A stretch of 6,703 nt of DNA from Thermoleophilia bacterium. GTDB lineage: Bacteria; Actinomycetota; Thermoleophilia; Gaiellales; Gaiellaceae. The DNA lies in assembly GCA_025933895.1 (NCBI GenBank), contig JAICZB010000135.1:1-6703 (forward strand), read 5' to 3'. The position numbers were made by a program, and so were the translations under genes. Below are positions 5,808 through 6,703 of this stretch, piece after piece (the stretch's first letter is position 1; the number at the start of each line of letters is the position of its first letter). Under the pieces are notes generated by a model. That model was not told the DNA's origin and ran no database searches. It worked only from the letters and a program-made list of their open reading frames with translations.

Positions 5808-6568
5808 TCGCCGAGGATTACCTCAGCATGGTGGCCTCTGAACTCCGGGACCTACCTTGGAAGGTGCGGCGCGATCTCGTCTCGGAGCTCCGCGGCCACC
5901 TCGACGAGCTGCCGGCCGACACGGATCTGAGGGCGCGGCTGGGCACGCCGGAGGAGTACGCCGCCGACCTGCGCTCGGCTGCGGGCCTCGAGCGGCGGCG
6001 CGGGATCATCGCGTTCCTGCGCGCCCGGCGCCCGCGCAACCTGGTCTTGACCCTCCTCATGCTCACAATCATCGGGCTCGCGATCGGCGCCCTCGAGTGG
6101 ATCGACAGCTATCAGCCTGTGGCGGTCGGAAACTCCTACCGCTTACCCGACGACTCTGTGGATGCGCCGGCCGGCGACAGCGCCTCGGTGGTCTTCCACC
6201 AGGGTCGGCCCTTCGAACTCGGACTGGAGATCCAGAACACCGGCCGCTTCACGGTGAGAGTGCTCGGTGTGCCACTCTGGCCCGGAGAACCGTTCAAAGC
6301 TCGGCTATTGATGTATCAGCCGAACTTCCTCGGTGGAGACGTGGGACCGCTCGCACGCTTCCACCCGTTCGACCTGAAGCCAGGCGAGAGAGACATACTC
6401 GTCCTCAAAGGTGCCTACGCCAACTGCAGCCGTTGGCCGGGCACCGGCAGCACCACCCTCTACCACTTTCCGGTGCGGTACAGCTTCCTCTGGAGAACGG
6501 CGACCGCGAGCATTCCGCTTCCAGAGGAGCTCGCGATCGTCTTCCGCCACAAAGACAACTGCCGCTGA
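5804..6568 (+). CDS. HAAS-domain membrane protein, copy 2 (PadR-associated)
   Basis: A 254-residue paralogue of the preceding gene with the same architecture. It has a HAAS-like helical domain (1-60: AEDYLSMVASELRDLPWKVR, SELRGHLDELP, EEYAADLRSAAG), a basic RARRPRN motif, one membrane helix (about 79-100) and an outer domain with FELGLEIQNTGRFTVRVLG (137-155), RFHPFDLKPG (185-194) and Cys208/Cys253. The cytoplasmic half and membrane helix are strongly conserved between copies. The outer domain keeps its framework but differs in its linker and in the loops at 158-183 and 209-222, which suggests different ligands or partners with a shared output. GTG 5804 overlaps the TGA of copy 1. The frame stays open upstream inside copy 1, but homology fixes the start here. 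The last base of its TGA is the first base of the IS481 target site, so the insertion sequence follows directly but the gene appears complete. Confidence 0.92.
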   Translation: MIAEDYLSMVASELRDLPWKVRRDLVSELRGHLDELPADTDLRARLGTPEEYAADLRSAAGLERRRGIIAFLRARRPRNLVLTLLMLTIIGLAIGALEWIDSYQPVAVGNSYRLPDDSVDAPAGDSASVVFHQGRPFELGLEIQNTGRFTVRVLGVPLWPGEPFKARLLMYQPNFLGGDVGPLARFHPFDLKPGERDILVLKGAYANCSRWPGTGSTTLYHFPVRYSFLWRTATASIPLPEELAIVFRHKDNCR

Positions 6569-6573
6569 CTAGG
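6568..6573. other. IS481-type target site (ACTAGG, one copy visible)
   Basis: ACTAGG fits the NCTAGN six-base target duplicated by IS481 of Bordetella (established for that element). It directly precedes the presumed left end of the insertion sequence. The second copy would lie outside the window, so the duplication is not proven. Confidence 0.6.
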
Positions 6574-6616
6574 TGACATGCCTACAGAGGTTGTGAACGG
6601 CTGAGGTTCTATCCGG

Positions 6617-6664
6617 CCCTCCTTTGAGGCTGTGGGTCTTCCCGGACTCACACTCAAAGGAGGG
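6617..6664 (+). promoter_or_regulatory. Hairpin hiding the transposase ribosome-binding site
   Basis: The outer stem is a perfect 12-bp pairing of CCCTCCTTTGAG (6617-6628) with CTCAAAGGAGGG (6653-6664). After a 2-base bulge (GC, 6629-6630), an inner stem TGTGGGTC (6631-6638) pairs with GACTCACA (6645-6652) through one G-U pair, closing on loop TTCCCG. The right arm contains the AAAGGAGG Shine-Dalgarno sequence, 6 bases before the ATG, so the folded mRNA would block translation. Such fold-back control of transposases is established for IS10 and IS50. There is no T-run, so it is not a classical terminator. Confidence 0.8.
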
Positions 6665-6669
6665 CGCGG

Positions 6670-6703
6670 ATGTATCTGCACGCTAACGCCAAGCTCGGAC
6701 TGG
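6670..6703 (+). CDS. IS481-family transposase, N-terminal fragment
   Basis: Only the first 11 codons are in the window, MYLHANAKLGL. These match the strongly conserved N-terminus of IS481-family (DDE-type, HTH-first) transposases, usually of the form M-x-L-H-A-N-A-K-L. AAAGGAGG at 6656-6663 is a strong ribosome-binding site at ideal distance, although it is sequestered in a hairpin. The catalytic domain lies beyond the right edge, so integrity cannot be judged. Confidence 0.8.
   Translation, partial: MYLHANAKLGL

Larger units (their letters stand above)
5034..6568 (+). repeat. Tandem gene duplication (two HAAS genes)
   Basis: Copy 1 (5034-5807) and copy 2 (5804-6568) align end to end. By hand count, 84 of the first 110 residues are identical, as are 22 of 29 at residues 129-157. 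The stretch at about 108-128 and the loop at about 158-183 have diverged. Long identical DNA runs remain, for example GCGCGATCTCGTCTCGGAG and ATCGACAGCTATCAGCC. Both copies begin GTGATCGC.GAGGA.TAC, so the start context was duplicated too. Confidence 0.93.
6574..6703 (+). mobile_element. IS481-family insertion sequence, left end only
   Basis: The presumed left terminus begins TGACATGCCTACAGAGG at 6574 and continues with TTGTGAACGG. It resembles, from memory, the start of Bordetella IS481 (TG..A, then AGGTTGT at a similar distance). It is followed by a 96-base leader (6574-6669) containing a long hairpin, then the transposase start at 6670. The right end, with its matching inverted repeat, lies outside the window. 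Orientation is left to right, in the same direction as the HAAS operon, so read-through from that operon would enter the transposase gene. Confidence 0.78.

Noticed and set aside
6617..6664. Hairpin behind the HAAS operon as a rho-independent terminator
   Set aside because: No T-run follows; instead the 3' arm is the transposase ribosome-binding site. Some premature termination cannot be excluded, but the structure belongs to the insertion sequence.
1..6703. CRISPR arrays, tRNA or rRNA genes
   Set aside because: No spaced direct repeats, cloverleaf-like sequence with a CCA-type end or rRNA-like stretches were seen on reading both strands.

Overview
The window is a very GC-rich bacterial chromosome segment. 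It shows several GTG starts, stop/start overlaps of the GTGA type, and promoters placed almost on top of start codons. Together with a PadR/HAAS gene set and a DrrAB-like exporter, this suggests an actinomycete, possibly of the Thermoleophilia type. The lineage is inferred from style, not from a marker gene.

Left arm (1-2577, minus strand): a compact three-gene run. An exported, cysteine-rich protein of unknown function (2577-1204) is followed with no gap by a PhzF-family isomerase (1203-373). That gene overlaps by GTGA a P-loop kinase-like protein whose C-terminus lies beyond base 1. A sigma70-like promoter (-35 GTGACG, 18 bp, -10 TATCTT) reads into this run from the 57-bp divergent gap.

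Middle (2635-4680, plus strand): a DrrA-like ABC ATPase and an overlapping ABC-2 permease form a two-gene exporter. A small conserved-looking protein of unknown function follows 37 bp downstream, and its start codon sits in a possible hairpin.

Right arm (4675-6568, plus strand): a PadR-family repressor is preceded by a perfect 9-bp inverted repeat that touches its start codon. Two tandem paralogous membrane proteins follow, each with an N-terminal HAAS-like helical domain, one transmembrane helix and an extracytoplasmic beta-rich domain. All three genes are chained by GTGA overlaps. The likely logic is a self-regulating PadR unit with two membrane partners that sense something outside the cell.

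The right edge (6574-6703) is the left end of an IS481-family insertion sequence. It is inserted at an ACTAGG site whose first base is the last base of the second HAAS gene's stop codon. The transposase ribosome-binding site is locked in a long hairpin.

The most interesting points are: the apparent shared ectodomain (with a Cys pair about 45-48 residues apart) in both HAAS proteins and in the divergently encoded exported protein; the duplicated PadR-linked sensor; the operator flush with the PadR start; and the IS481 anti-Shine-Dalgarno hairpin.
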